A stretch of 64,000 bases of DNA from Flavobacteriaceae bacterium (GCA_021647405.1 JAKIUU010000002.1:62001-126000), one strand, 5' to 3'; numbered from the stretch's first letter, positions 23,405-32,240 are shown. A program made the numbers and translations. The notes: a model not told the origin generated them from the sequence alone.

Positions 23405-24151
23405 TTATTTTATTCCTGCAATTATGGTTTGCGCAGTTTCGGAAAAAAGCTGGTTAAAATCGACGGAATTAGCCGCAATGGGTTTGTGAACCGTTATGGA
23501 AATTTTATCGCAAAGATGCAAGGGGAATTTGCCATTTTGATAAACCCTCCAAGAGTTATTTAAAGTGACAGGTACAATAACAGCAGAAGGCATGTATTTT
23601 ACCAAAACTTTAAGTCCGTTGTCTTTAAACGGTAATGCTTGCCCATTTGTACTGCGTGTTCCTTCAGGAAAAATAATGGCTGCATAGCGGTTTTTCTCAA
23701 TATACTGCGCAAATTTCTTTAGTGCCGTAATGGCCTGCTTGGGGTTGTTTCTGTCAATTAGAGCGGCTCCGCCTTTTCTCAAACTATAAGACAGACTTGG
23801 GATGCCTTTTTCCAATTCCTTTTTAGCCACATATTTGGGGTAATGTGCTCTAAAAAACCACACCAAAGGGGCGATATCTTGCGTGCTTTGATGGTTTGAA
23901 ACAATAATAAGCGGTTTGTTTTTTGGGATATTGTATGTGTTTTTAAATTTGACAGATGTGCCCAAAAAAAGCAGACAGCGCATCAGAAAAAGGCTTAAAT
24001 AATCGACCACAATTTTATGTGATTGGCTGCCAAACAAATTAAAACTTAACCACTGTATTGGATGAAATACAAGCAAGCAAATTAAATAAGCCAAATAGTA
24101 AAGTACTGACGCTAAATAGGATATTATCTTTTTAAAAAAAGCCATACGCAT
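23405..24151 (-). CDS. plsC: 1-acyl-sn-glycerol-3-phosphate acyltransferase
   Basis: Makes phosphatidic acid in the inner membrane. The protein has 248 residues. An N-terminal hydrophobic stretch (YLASVLYYLAYLICLLVFHP) precedes the acyltransferase block NHQSTQD (HxxxxD) and the block FPEGTRS; VIVPVTLNNSWRV follows. The second Met at residue 3 (MAFFKK) is an equally plausible start. A TACTTTTG promoter box lies at 24181-24188 upstream. Confidence 0.93.
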   Translation of the reverse strand: MRMAFFKKIISYLASVLYYLAYLICLLVFHPIQWLSFNLFGSQSHKIVVDYLSLFLMRCLLFLGTSVKFKNTYNIPKNKPLIIVSNHQSTQDIAPLVWFFRAHYPKYVAKKELEKGIPSLSYSLRKGGAALIDRNNPKQAITALKKFAQYIEKNRYAAIIFPEGTRSTNGQALPFKDNGLKVLVKYMPSAVIVPVTLNNSWRVYQNGKFPLHLCDKISITVHKPIAANSVDFNQLFSETAQTIIAGIK

Positions 24152-24180
24152 CGCAAAAATAACCCGTTATTATTGGTGCA

Positions 24181-24188
24181 CAAAAGTA
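24181..24188 (-). promoter_or_regulatory. -7 box of plsC
   Basis: TACTTTTG on the minus strand matches TAnnTTTG, about 30 bp before the plsC start. Confidence 0.6.
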
Positions 24189-24206
24189 GTTTATTTGCCT
24201 TAGTAT

Positions 24207-26528
24207 TTATGGATTTAATAATTTTTTAATCACAATGGCATCATTTAAAACAAAGGGTGTTGGCATCATAATTTCTGATCTTGGCGTGATGTCAAAACTG
24301 GGGTTTGTAAACAAATTGTATGAGGCTTCATAAAAAGTTATGTCGGGTTTTTCGCCTTCTTTTAAAGTAAATTTCAAAGTAATACTTTCGTCGGGTTGGG
24401 TAAAATAATAGCTCAAAAGATGTTTTCTTGTTTCGGTATCAAAAACATAAATACCGCCCTTTTCCTTTGTAAAAGTCTGACCATTGAGGCTAAAATCTAT
24501 AAAATGCAAATTGGTATTGGCTATAAATTCTATTCTATTGACATAGCGCTGTGGTGTGATGGTAAATTGATAGGTGTTTTTTGCGATTAAAATAGAATCT
24601 CTTTCGGTTTTTATAAGCAATGGCATTTTTAAATCAATCAATTTGGCTTCTTTATGCCAGGTTTGGTTTGTGCTGTATTTGCTGGCTACTGTTTTTTTAT
24701 CTACCCCTCCTTTTATAGGATTGCTTCCTAAAAACTGTTTGGTAAATGTGTCTAATTTCCGATCGTAGGTTGTCCAATAAGCTTTTTGAGCATCGGCATC
24801 ATAAATATATAGAATACTGTTTGGTTTTTTTTGGTCAATTGAATAACCCGCATTTAGAGCCGCTTTCACAAAAAATAATACAGCAATAGCAAAGCCAATA
24901 ATGACTAAAAATCGCCTTGCTTTAAATCGGCTTAATACAGGCACGAGTAATCCCATCATCAAGACAACAAAAATACTGCTGATAAAAAGATTTTTTAAAC
25001 CCAGCCCTACAGGAAACATTTTAACCAAAGGGGCAAAGATAACCAACATAGGCAAAGCCAATAAGCTGTGTGTTAAAATCTTATTTGACTTATTTTTCGA
25101 AAATATTTCGATAGCCAATCCGCTTAAAGCGAAATAAACAGGAATGATAAAAAAGCCACTTCCTTTTAAATAAATAGCGATTAAAACGTTTATGATAAGC
25201 CATAAAAAGATGGGTGCTATACTTAAATTCAAAGCCTGTTTTTGTTTAAATTTATTATATATGCCGTAGGTAATGGCAAAACTCAAAGCGACAAAAGCCG
25301 CAATGTAATCGTACCCATTATAGGTAAAACCATGTAAAATATCGTGGTACTGTGGATGGATTATCAGTAACAATTTCCATCCAAATAGGGCTACACTAAC
25401 AGCAATTAAAAACGACAATAGCAAAGGAGCAAAGCCAATACCAATACCTTTTAAGCTTATCTTTCCTTTCATTAATCCGAAAAGGCACAGTAAAAAAAAC
25501 AAGACGAATGCCATAATGGTTAAGGGGGTAACCCAAGCAAACGGATAGCTTATCATTTTAACAATAGGTACAGTAAAATAAACCAAATCGTCTTGGCTAT
25601 TGAGTTGCGATAAATCGGCATTCGAAAAATAATTTAATAAAGGCAGTAAATAAGAAGCTTGTTGCATAAGGGTATTTCGGTCAAGCCGATTGTAAGAATC
25701 TTGGGCGGTATGATAATCAAAATGGTCGCCAATAAAAGCGAAATTAAAACCATTTATGTTGCCGTCTTCTCTAAAAACTGTTAAATCGGTATCATTGGGC
25801 AACATTTTATAGAGGCTGTACATCAACGAATTGGCTACTGGATACTGTGGATTGGCCTTTAAAAACTCTTTTATAAGTGTTGCATTTCCACCATTGGTTT
25901 CGAGCAACATATAACTGGGGCCGCCACTGCCGCGGGCTTCGAAATTTAAAACCAATCCCACATTTTTAGCCCACGGATGGTGGTTTACAAAAGCATCGGC
26001 GCCATTGAGCCCAATTTCTTCGGCATCAGAAATAAGAATTACAATATCGTTTTTAGGTTTCTGATTGGTTTCTAAATAAACACGAAGCCCCTCTAAAATA
26101 GTAACCACACCACTACCCGCATCGCTAGCTCCCAAAGAAGAATGGGGATTTGAGTCGTAATGTGTTAAAAGCAAAAGCGATTTAGCTGACGAAGTTCCTT
26201 TAATTCTAGCCAAAATATTTTGGGCTTGTGTGGCACTGTGCCATTTTTTATTGATCCCTAATTGGTGTTGAATTTCTACTTCTAAACCCAGCTCTTTTAA
26301 TTGATTTACAATATAATCGCGTACTTCTTTATGCGCCGGCGCACCAACATAGTGTTGTTTTTGAGAGATTTCTTTTAAATGAATAAGTGCTTTTTGTTGC
26401 GAAAATTCAACTTGATTAATTTTTACTGACACCGTTTCTGATGGCAATAGATAAGTAAAACTCAAGTAAATGGCTACACATAAGATTAAAAAAGAGGTGA
26501 TTCCGTAATTATTTCTTGAAAAGGACAT
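24207..26528 (-). CDS. Membrane-anchored M28 family metallopeptidase
   Basis: A 773-residue protein from the start I chose at 26528 (MSFSRNNYGITSF). An N-terminal membrane anchor precedes an M28 zinc aminopeptidase-like domain. Zinc ligands can be read in LLLTHYDSNP (His), GASDAGSGV (bridging Asp), SDAEEIGLNGA (Glu-Glu) and FEARGSGG; a late His lies in FIGDHFDYHTAQDS. From about residue 335 there are eight or nine membrane helices, then a C-terminal extracytoplasmic beta domain. This layout matches the M28 family group that includes yeast Pff1-like and ER aminopeptidase-like proteins. The substrate is unknown. It is divergently oriented from the CBS gene. Confidence 0.9.
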   Translation of the reverse strand: MSFSRNNYGITSFLILCVAIYLSFTYLLPSETVSVKINQVEFSQQKALIHLKEISQKQHYVGAPAHKEVRDYIVNQLKELGLEVEIQHQLGINKKWHSATQAQNILARIKGTSSAKSLLLLTHYDSNPHSSLGASDAGSGVVTILEGLRVYLETNQKPKNDIVILISDAEEIGLNGADAFVNHHPWAKNVGLVLNFEARGSGGPSYMLLETNGGNATLIKEFLKANPQYPVANSLMYSLYKMLPNDTDLTVFREDGNINGFNFAFIGDHFDYHTAQDSYNRLDRNTLMQQASYLLPLLNYFSNADLSQLNSQDDLVYFTVPIVKMISYPFAWVTPLTIMAFVLFFLLCLFGLMKGKISLKGIGIGFAPLLLSFLIAVSVALFGWKLLLIIHPQYHDILHGFTYNGYDYIAAFVALSFAITYGIYNKFKQKQALNLSIAPIFLWLIINVLIAIYLKGSGFFIIPVYFALSGLAIEIFSKNKSNKILTHSLLALPMLVIFAPLVKMFPVGLGLKNLFISSIFVVLMMGLLVPVLSRFKARRFLVIIGFAIAVLFFVKAALNAGYSIDQKKPNSILYIYDADAQKAYWTTYDRKLDTFTKQFLGSNPIKGGVDKKTVASKYSTNQTWHKEAKLIDLKMPLLIKTERDSILIAKNTYQFTITPQRYVNRIEFIANTNLHFIDFSLNGQTFTKEKGGIYVFDTETRKHLLSYYFTQPDESITLKFTLKEGEKPDITFYEASYNLFTNPSFDITPRSEIMMPTPFVLNDAIVIKKLLNP

Positions 26529-26616
26529 AAGTGTTTGTATTAAGAAGGGTTTTAATAAAAAATACATTATATTGTGTGCACTAAATTAGTATTTTTACTT
26601 GTAAAATGTATGTGTT

Positions 26617-27075
26617 ATGAAATTTAAAGAATTTAAGAACCAACAAGACGGTCAGAAAAATGATATCAGCTCTATCTTAGTTAAAACATATATGACTAAA
26701 AATCTCATAACTTTTAGCCCCAAACAATCTGTTATGGAAGTCATGCAAACGCTTATCGACAAGCGTATTTCGGGAGCGCCAGTTGTAAACAAAAAAAACG
26801 AACTGTTGGGTATAATTTCTGAAGGCGATTGTATGAAAGAAATTTCTGAAAGCCGCTATTACAATATCCCTTTAGCAGGTGCTTTGGTTGAAAAATACAT
26901 GGTAACCAATGTAGAAACCATAAGTGCCAACATCAGTATTTTTGATGTCGCTACCAAATTTTATAAAACCAATCGCAAGCGTTTTCCGGTTATAGAAAAC
27001 GGCAAATTAATAGGCCAAATTAGCCGGCGCGACATTCTTAAAGCGGCACTTGAAGTAGAAGCCAATAATTGGTAA
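26617..27075 (+). CDS. Tandem CBS-domain protein
   Basis: A 152-residue cytoplasmic protein with two CBS domains. The first is around residues 26-85 (YMTKNLITFSPKQSVMEVMQTLIDKRISGAPVVN) and the second around 96-150 (YMVTNVETISANISIFDVATKFYKTNRKRFPVIENGKLIGQISRRDIL). CBS pairs bind adenine nucleotides and usually regulate another protein. No effector domain is attached. The first 20 residues are polar (KEFKNQQDGQKND). Confidence 0.92.
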   Translation: MKFKEFKNQQDGQKNDISSILVKTYMTKNLITFSPKQSVMEVMQTLIDKRISGAPVVNKKNELLGIISEGDCMKEISESRYYNIPLAGALVEKYMVTNVETISANISIFDVATKFYKTNRKRFPVIENGKLIGQISRRDILKAALEVEANNW

Positions 27076-27077
27076 AA

Positions 27078-27420
27078 CTAAACCACTATGGATTAAAAAT
27101 CCATAGGTTTTAAGTTACGAGTAAAAATCACACCTTCTTAGAAGGTGGCTTTGAAAAGCCCCTAAAAGGGGCAGAATGACGCAATTGAAAATCTAATTAT
27201 TATGAAGTAAGACCTAGTAGGTTTTTAAAACCTACTAGGTCTGAAAAAATAGGCAAAGCCGTCAGAACATTACCTTGCCCAAAGGACAAGGTTTTATAAT
27301 TTGAAATAAAATTCGTTTAGTAAGTACCAAAAAACAAATTACAAAGATCAAACAATATGACAGACCTTAACGAAAGTATTGGATTTTGAATAGTGTGTTT
27401 TGTAATTTATTTGTAATTTG
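27078..27420 (+). repeat. Dispersed repeat, copy 2, split by the 190-bp element
   Basis: Left part CTAAACCACTATGGATTA to TTAAGTTACGA (27078-27120) and right part ATTCGTTTAGTAAGTACC to the GATTATTGATATTTGG region (27311-27420) are contiguous in the copy at 19101-19315. About 40 bp present there between AACAATA and ATATGACAG are missing here. Confidence 0.85.
27121..27310 (+). mobile_element. 190-bp multi-hairpin dispersed element, copy B
   Basis: Same length and orientation as 10122-10311 with two visible substitutions. It splits a second repeat family whose unsplit form is at 19101-19315, so its insertion point is visible between TTACGA and ATTCG. Left and right edges read GAGTAAAA and GAAATAAAA. 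This could be a short target duplication or terminal similarity; the exact edges are uncertain by a few bases. No coding frame. Confidence 0.87.
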
Positions 27421-27693
27421 ATTATTGATATTTGGGATTTTATTGAATATATTTATAGAAACTAAAGTAACTGCAATGAAATTGCAGGGTTTTATCCTTT
27501 AACTTGATAATAAATTGTCTTTAATCTACCCTTCGCTTTCCGCTTAAGCGGATGAAAATACTTGGTTTAACCTGCCTACCAGCAGGCGAATCTCTCCAAT
27601 CCTTTGGGTTGGAAATCAGGCTGTTTTTTGCGTAGCAAATTCCATTTAATACCTCGCGTGCATTGCTAAGTCGCAACCAACCAATTTTTAAAT

Positions 27694-29340
27694 CTATTTT
27701 AGAAGATTTTTAAATAAATCTACAAGGGGTTGGTTTATATAAGTTGGTATTTGTTGTGGGCCATCTAAAGTATAAATACCAAAATACCCACCGTTATAAA
27801 TATGATAGTTAAAATGTATGTGTTTTTGCTTACTTAGCGTAAGCATATCCCTAACAAAGGCCAATCCCCCTTTATTATTTTCAAAACACGGAAGGCCGAC
27901 GCCAAATTCACCTAAATAAATGGGTGTTTGTTTGCTTATAGCCCATTGTTCTATTTGTGTTAAAATATAATTGAGGTATTTTTTATCTCTTACCATTACC
28001 GGAGAATTGCTGTTATTAAAATCTAAACGCAATTGCCCATAGGCATTTTGAGCTATGTTATCACCTTTCATCCAGCCATTAATTTGATAATAATAGTTCT
28101 GTTTTGGGATGAACATGGCACTCTGGTTACTTAAATTACAATCGCCTGTAGCTGTACTAATTAAGAGACTGCTATTATCTGAATGACCCGATTGATTTGA
28201 CAATGAAAATAATCCCTGTCCATTTACGCTCCAAAAATGCCAATTTGTAAGTGTATTTAAATTCATTGAGATAACAGTTCTTACAAATTGCCTGTTTTCG
28301 TCATATTCTTTAATGTCTATATCGTCAAAATAGATACTGCCTTGTGTTCTTGCACCTACCAGAGCCGGGTAGGCTATAGAAATATTACTGTCAGTTATGT
28401 GGTATTTTACACCCTCATAATAGTGCCATTCACTATTTCCTGTTGGGATTATGGGATTGTTAATTGTTGCGGTATACCAATTAGCCAAGCCTGTTAATTG
28501 GACAATATTGGTGTCGGGATAGCTGCCGCCATCGCCCAGATTGGCAAAATCTAACAGTTGGTGTGTGTACAAAAAAGGGGCATAACTGTGAAATTCATAA
28601 ACAAGATTTGGATCGCTTACATTTGGAAAATTAAAATTTTCGTCTTCCAGATAATTGCCTTTAACATAAAGAGCTCTTTCTACAAAAATAATATGATGTT
28701 GATCTACTTGACGGATGGCATCTGTTATTTGCTGCGCTAATTGAGCCCACTGCGCCACAGATTCTGTTGGAATAGGTTCGTTTACAAGTGCAAAGCCTAT
28801 AATTTGTGGTTCATTGGCATAATGCAATGCTATGGCCTTCCACAGTGCTATTAATCTATTTTGATTTTCGAGATTGAGCCATAAGGCATCTCCATTGCCT
28901 TGCGATTGGAATCCACCTTGTGGGACGTGCATGTTTAGAACAATGTAAATTTGGTGTTTCTTAGCCCACTTAATATTCTTATCCAGCCAATCCCACCCCG
29001 ATTGAAGGTATTGATAAGGCCTGTTATCAGATTCAAAAAAACGATAATTTAAGTAAAATCTAACTGTATTCATGCCCATTTGATGAATACGTTCAAAATC
29101 GATTTCGCTATGGTCATTTATATAAGAAGTTGCATTATTTGACCACACATAATTTCCTAAACCGACACCTTTTAAATACAGTGGCGCACCATCAACGCCT
29201 ATAATGTCGGTTCCTAAAGTATGTACAAAATTAGGGGGGACTATTATAGGGTCAGTCATAAGCTTAGTAGACGTATGACAACTGCTTATTAATAAGATAA
29301 TTAAAAAATTGATTAAATATTTTACAGTTCTTATAAGCAT
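27694..29340 (-). CDS. GH5-like glycoside hydrolase lipoprotein with a domain inserted in the barrel
   Basis: A 548-residue surface or periplasmic lipoprotein (LLISSC, Cys21). The catalytic acid/base is Glu188 in FALVNEPIP and the nucleophile is Glu478 in YLGEFGVG, both classic for cellulase-family (GH5) barrels. WDWLDKNIKWAKKHQIYIVLNMHVP also fits the barrel. About 290 residues separate the two glutamates, far more than usual. The middle (around 300-430) has beta-sandwich features (GSIYFDDIDIKEYDEN, NLNTLTNWHFWSVNG, YYYQINGWMKGDN), like a carbohydrate-binding module placed inside the barrel. The substrate is not deducible. No polysaccharide utilisation genes flank it. Confidence 0.83.
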   Translation of the reverse strand: MLIRTVKYLINFLIILLISSCHTSTKLMTDPIIVPPNFVHTLGTDIIGVDGAPLYLKGVGLGNYVWSNNATSYINDHSEIDFERIHQMGMNTVRFYLNYRFFESDNRPYQYLQSGWDWLDKNIKWAKKHQIYIVLNMHVPQGGFQSQGNGDALWLNLENQNRLIALWKAIALHYANEPQIIGFALVNEPIPTESVAQWAQLAQQITDAIRQVDQHHIIFVERALYVKGNYLEDENFNFPNVSDPNLVYEFHSYAPFLYTHQLLDFANLGDGGSYPDTNIVQLTGLANWYTATINNPIIPTGNSEWHYYEGVKYHITDSNISIAYPALVGARTQGSIYFDDIDIKEYDENRQFVRTVISMNLNTLTNWHFWSVNGQGLFSLSNQSGHSDNSSLLISTATGDCNLSNQSAMFIPKQNYYYQINGWMKGDNIAQNAYGQLRLDFNNSNSPVMVRDKKYLNYILTQIEQWAISKQTPIYLGEFGVGLPCFENNKGGLAFVRDMLTLSKQKHIHFNYHIYNGGYFGIYTLDGPQQIPTYINQPLVDLFKNLLK

Positions 29341-29443
29341 AAAAAAGCATTGTTTTTTTGTAAAAATTTACTCAAATATACAAGTTTATTTTTGTTGTCA
29401 TTTAATCGGTATTGGCATTTATCTAATTTACAAAGCCATTCAT

Positions 29444-29794
29444 TTACTCCCGTTTTATAAGCAAATAAAAATCGTTTTCTAGCGCCAAATAACCTTGATT
29501 ATAGCAGTAATAATAGGTATTTCCTGTTTTGGTAGTGTAAATGGATGTAAAAAAATTAAAATCGAAATTGTGCTGTATTAACTTACTGCGTGTTACTTTG
29601 GTTTTGCCTGTAGTGTTTAAATCGGTTAAAATTTTATAATTCTTCCGCAACCTGTTGTTGGTGTTTCTTATCAGATTTTTACTGTCTTTATTTACTTTGT
29701 TGTTGTAAGCATTCCGACAGTAATCGCTACAAAATTTTTTATCGCTGCGCCCTTTTAAAGGATCGCCACATTCTAAACAGCTTGTTGTTTGCAT
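29444..29794 (-). CDS. Small Zn-ribbon protein of unknown function
   Basis: A 116-residue protein with an N-terminal four-cysteine cluster, CLECGDPLKGRSDKKFCSDYC (Cys6, 9, 22 and 26), of the type found in zinc-ribbon proteins with FCSxxCRNAYxN. A basic middle (RNTNNRLRKNYKIL) suggests nucleic-acid binding. The C-terminal half (FDFNFFTSIYTTKTGNTYYYCYNQGYLAL) is a conserved-looking beta-rich segment that I cannot name. It starts 11 bp after the HNH gene, so the two are probably co-transcribed. Confidence 0.75.
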   Translation of the reverse strand: MQTTSCLECGDPLKGRSDKKFCSDYCRNAYNNKVNKDSKNLIRNTNNRLRKNYKILTDLNTTGKTKVTRSKLIQHNFDFNFFTSIYTTKTGNTYYYCYNQGYLALENDFYLLIKRE

Positions 29795-29805
29795 TTTATA
29801 TTATT

Positions 29806-30354
29806 TTAATAATCGGTAACATGTCCCCAATTTTCGCCTGTTTTAATGCGGTGTAATTGCATTTCTGAAACACCAAATTGTTTGGCTATCATTTTATAGC
29901 GGGTCTTGCGATTTGGGTCAAACAGTTTGCGTTTTATAATTTTAACTTTTGCTTCGCAAAGTTTGTAACTCATTCTTTTATTTAATTTCCCTTTAATAAC
30001 GCGCGGATTTGTCAAATTGTGTTCAACCACATCTTTTCTGTTTCCCCATTTTAAATTATCGGCACGGTTGTTTGTCTTGTCATGGTCTAAATGCATCACG
30101 TATTTGTGGTTGTTTTCATTATTCAAAAACAATGCTGCCACAACCCTATGTACGTAAAGCGTGGATGTTTTACCTGTTTTTTTACGATACCAAAACATGT
30201 CATAACCACTGGCCTTATAGAACTTCATTAACTTAAACTCGCCGTTGGGCTGTTCTTTTTTTACCCTTCCATAATCAGACACAAAAATGCGCTCATTATC
30301 ATCCCATGTAGTTTGGCTGAAGGGCTGCCAAACCTCATTTCTGAAATATTTCAC
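29806..30354 (-). CDS. NUMOD4/HNH endonuclease, stand-alone homing-type
   Basis: A 182-residue protein. The N-terminal NUMOD4-like motif (EVWQPFSQTTWDDNERIFVSDYGRVKK) is followed by an HNH_3 nuclease core with VHRVVAALFLNN, HLDHDKTNNRADNLKWGN. The C-terminus has a helix-turn-helix (MIAKQFGVSEMQLHRIKTGENW). Such free-standing HNH proteins come from phages and mobile introns. Nothing here shows an intron host. It is divergent from ssb across a gap with inverted-repeat operators. Confidence 0.85.
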   Translation of the reverse strand: MKYFRNEVWQPFSQTTWDDNERIFVSDYGRVKKEQPNGEFKLMKFYKASGYDMFWYRKKTGKTSTLYVHRVVAALFLNNENNHKYVMHLDHDKTNNRADNLKWGNRKDVVEHNLTNPRVIKGKLNKRMSYKLCEAKVKIIKRKLFDPNRKTRYKMIAKQFGVSEMQLHRIKTGENWGHVTDY

Positions 30355-30399
30355 TGTTATTTTGATTGTTTTATGCCTTACAAATATATATAATTTTAT

Positions 30400-30442
30400 C
30401 CGTTTACAAACGGTTACATCTAATTACATACACTTACAAACG
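30400..30442. promoter_or_regulatory. Possible operator repeats between the HNH gene and ssb
   Basis: CCGTTTACAAACGG at 30400-30413 is an inverted repeat with 2-bp spacer. TTACAAACG recurs at 30404-30412 and about 30434-30442. They lie in the divergent gap between the HNH gene and ssb, as expected for a shared operator. No regulator is known. Confidence 0.35.
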
Positions 30443-30542
30443 AAAGTAAATGTTTTACAACCGAGTCTATTTTTAAAAGCATCCTTTATTTGCACTGCCG
30501 CATCGAACTAATGACATGTGGTTTAATTTAAATCCTTATCTT

Positions 30543-30878
30543 ATGAATACGTTAAGAAACAAAGTACAGTTAATTGGAAACTTAGGAAATGCGCCTGAAA
30601 TCATCACTTTAGATTCTGGTAAAAAATTGGCAAAATTTTCTATCGCTACAAACGAATCTTACAAAAACGCGCAAGGCGAAAAAGTACAAGACACCCAATG
30701 GCACCATGTTATTGCCTGGAACAAGACAGCTGAAATAGTTGAAAAATATCTAGACAAAGGCAAAGAAGTGGCTATAGAAGGGAAATTGACCACCCGCAGT
30801 TACGACGATAAAGACGGTAACAAACGTTATATAACCGAAGTGGTTTGTAATGAATTGTTAATGTTGGGAAGTAAATAA
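30543..30878 (+). CDS. ssb: Single-stranded DNA-binding protein, short form without acidic tail
   Basis: A 111-residue OB-fold protein starting MNTLRNKVQLIGNLGNAPEI (start at 30543; the nine residues upstream in frame are atypical). It has WHHVIAWNKTAEIVEKYLDKGKEVAIEGKLTTRSYDDKDG, standard for SSB. It ends at ELLMLGSK with no disordered linker and no DDDIPF-type tail, so it cannot recruit partner proteins in the usual way. Such short SSBs are common as second copies in Bacteroidota, often in accessory DNA. Confidence 0.93.
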   Translation: MNTLRNKVQLIGNLGNAPEIITLDSGKKLAKFSIATNESYKNAQGEKVQDTQWHHVIAWNKTAEIVEKYLDKGKEVAIEGKLTTRSYDDKDGNKRYITEVVCNELLMLGSK

Positions 30879-30886
30879 ATTTTCAC

Positions 30887-30915
30887 CTCTTCCAGAGTTT
30901 AAAACTCTGGAAGAG
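30887..30915. repeat. Palindrome of the AGAGTTT-AAACTCT family
   Basis: Arms CTCTTCCAGAGTTT and AAACTCTGGAAGAG pair perfectly around one base. It sits immediately upstream of the RAYT remnant and downstream of ssb. Relatives are at 32204-32240, 33271-33305, 33501-33530 and 45528-45564. Confidence 0.85.
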
Positions 30916-30922
30916 ATTTAAG

Positions 30923-31132
30923 ATGAATCCTACTCCTTTAATAGCCGGCAACTATTACCACATCTACAACAGAGGTAATAATCGTGATGATATATTTTAT
31001 GAAACTGAAAATTATTATCATTTTTTAAGATTATACGCTAAATATATCAATCCGGTTGTTGAAACTTTTGCGTGGTGTTTGCTAAAAAACCATTTTCATT
31101 TATTGGTATATATCAAAACTCCAGAGATATAA
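30923..31132 (+). pseudogene. Truncated REP-associated tyrosine transposase (RAYT/Y1-type)
   Basis: The 69 residues begin MNPTPLIAGNYYHIYNRGNN, the standard RAYT start, and reach the HUH metal-binding motif in LLKNHFHLLVYIKT. The frame then stops. The catalytic tyrosine helix and the rest of a normal 150-230 residue protein are missing, and the following DNA leads straight into another gene. This is therefore an inactive remnant. It is the only transposase-like sequence in the window and may be related to the many palindromic repeats. Confidence 0.85.
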
Positions 31133-31189
31133 ATATGATTGGATTAAAGGTTTGTAGTTGCATTTTTGTAGTTTTGAAAAAAACATAGA

Positions 31190-32173
31190 ATGGACAATTC
31201 GCAAATAGAAATATATCAACTTGAGAATGGAAATACTGAAATCGCCGTTCATTTAGAAGGAGAATCTGTTTGGTTAAGCTTAAACCAAATGGTAGATTTA
31301 TTTAAACGAGATAAGTCTGTTATTTCAAGACATATAGGTAATGTATTCAAAGAGTGTGAATTAGAGAAGGTTTCAGTTGTTGCAAAAAATGCAATAACTG
31401 CAAGTGATGGAAAAGTTTATCAAGTAGATTTTTATAACCTCGACGTAATAATATCAGTTGGATATCGCATAAAATCTCAAAGAGGTACACAATTTAGAAT
31501 ATGGGCACATAAAATTTTGAAGGAATATCTTATTAAAGGATTTTCAATTAACGAAAAACGCTTAACTCAACATAATAAGCAATTAAAAGAACTTCAAGAC
31601 TCGGTTAAAATTCTTGGGGACATATTAGAACGTAAGTCTTTATCTAATGATGAAAGTGTGGGACTATTGAAAATAATTTCTGATTACGCCTATGCCCTTG
31701 ACATTTTAGACCAATATGATTATCAAAGCCTTGAGATTAAATACACATCGGGTAAAGAAACGTACCAGATGACTTATGAGGAGGCAATTAGTCAAATAAT
31801 GTTGGCTAAAAAAGCATATGGAAACAGTGATTTATTTGGTCGCGAAAAAGATGATTCATTTCAAAGTTCAGTAGCAACAATTTATCAAACTTTCGGAGGA
31901 ATTGATTTGTATCCCAGCATTGAAGAAAAAGCAGCGAACCTATTATACTTTATCACAAAAAATCATTCGTTTTCTGATGGGAACAAACGCATTGCAGCTT
32001 TTTTATTTCTATATTTTATGGAGAGAAATGGTATCTTGTTTGACAAAAAAGGCAATAAAAGATTTGCAGATAATACATTGGTTGCATTAACTTTAATGAT
32101 AGCTGTAAGTAAACCAGATGAAAAAGATACAATGACAAAAGTTATTGTAAACCTTATAAATAAGAGAAATTAA
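31190..32173 (+). CDS. RhuM-Fic/Doc fusion protein
   Basis: A 327-residue protein. Residues 1-115 match the RhuM-type domain (VWLSLNQMVDLFKRDKSVISRHIGNVFKE, then YNLDVIISVGYRIKSQRGTQFRIWAHKILKEYLIKG). A helical linker follows, then a C-terminal Fic/Doc domain with HSFSDGNKRIAAFLFLYFMERN (HxFxDGNKR). Fic domains transfer AMP or phosphate to target proteins. The full motif is present, so activity is plausible. No antitoxin gene adjoins it, so a toxin-antitoxin role is unproven. It is AT-rich and next to a transposase remnant, consistent with acquired DNA. Confidence 0.9.
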   Translation: MDNSQIEIYQLENGNTEIAVHLEGESVWLSLNQMVDLFKRDKSVISRHIGNVFKECELEKVSVVAKNAITASDGKVYQVDFYNLDVIISVGYRIKSQRGTQFRIWAHKILKEYLIKGFSINEKRLTQHNKQLKELQDSVKILGDILERKSLSNDESVGLLKIISDYAYALDILDQYDYQSLEIKYTSGKETYQMTYEEAISQIMLAKKAYGNSDLFGREKDDSFQSSVATIYQTFGGIDLYPSIEEKAANLLYFITKNHSFSDGNKRIAAFLFLYFMERNGILFDKKGNKRFADNTLVALTLMIAVSKPDEKDTMTKVIVNLINKRN

Positions 32174-32203
32174 ACTTTACTCCAACAAATATACAAAACT
32201 ATA

Positions 32204-32240
32204 ATACCTCTTCAAGAGTCTTAAACCCTTGAAGGGGTAT
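32204..32240. repeat. Imperfect palindrome, AGAGT-TTAAAC family
   Basis: Ends ATACCTCTTCAAGAG and CTTGAAGGGGTAT around TCTTAAACC, with mismatches. It is followed by TTTTTAAACTTT and may also terminate the RhuM-Fic gene. Confidence 0.65.

Larger units (their letters stand above)
27076..27693. repeat. 618-bp gap: dispersed repeat interrupted by the 190-bp element
   Basis: No gene. The 5' part of a dispersed repeat (27078-27120) is followed by the 190-bp element (27121-27310) and the 3' part of the same repeat (27311-27420). After about 27520 come short repeats, including CCTGCCTACCAGCAGGCG near 27570 and GCGTAGCAAATTCCATTT near 27620, related to the patch at 21950-22030. Confidence 0.7.

Noticed and set aside
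31190..32173. RhuM-Fic as half of a toxin-antitoxin pair
   Set aside because: Neither side has a small antitoxin gene; the upstream neighbour is a transposase remnant and the downstream one a DUF3179 lipoprotein. Kept only as a possible effector.
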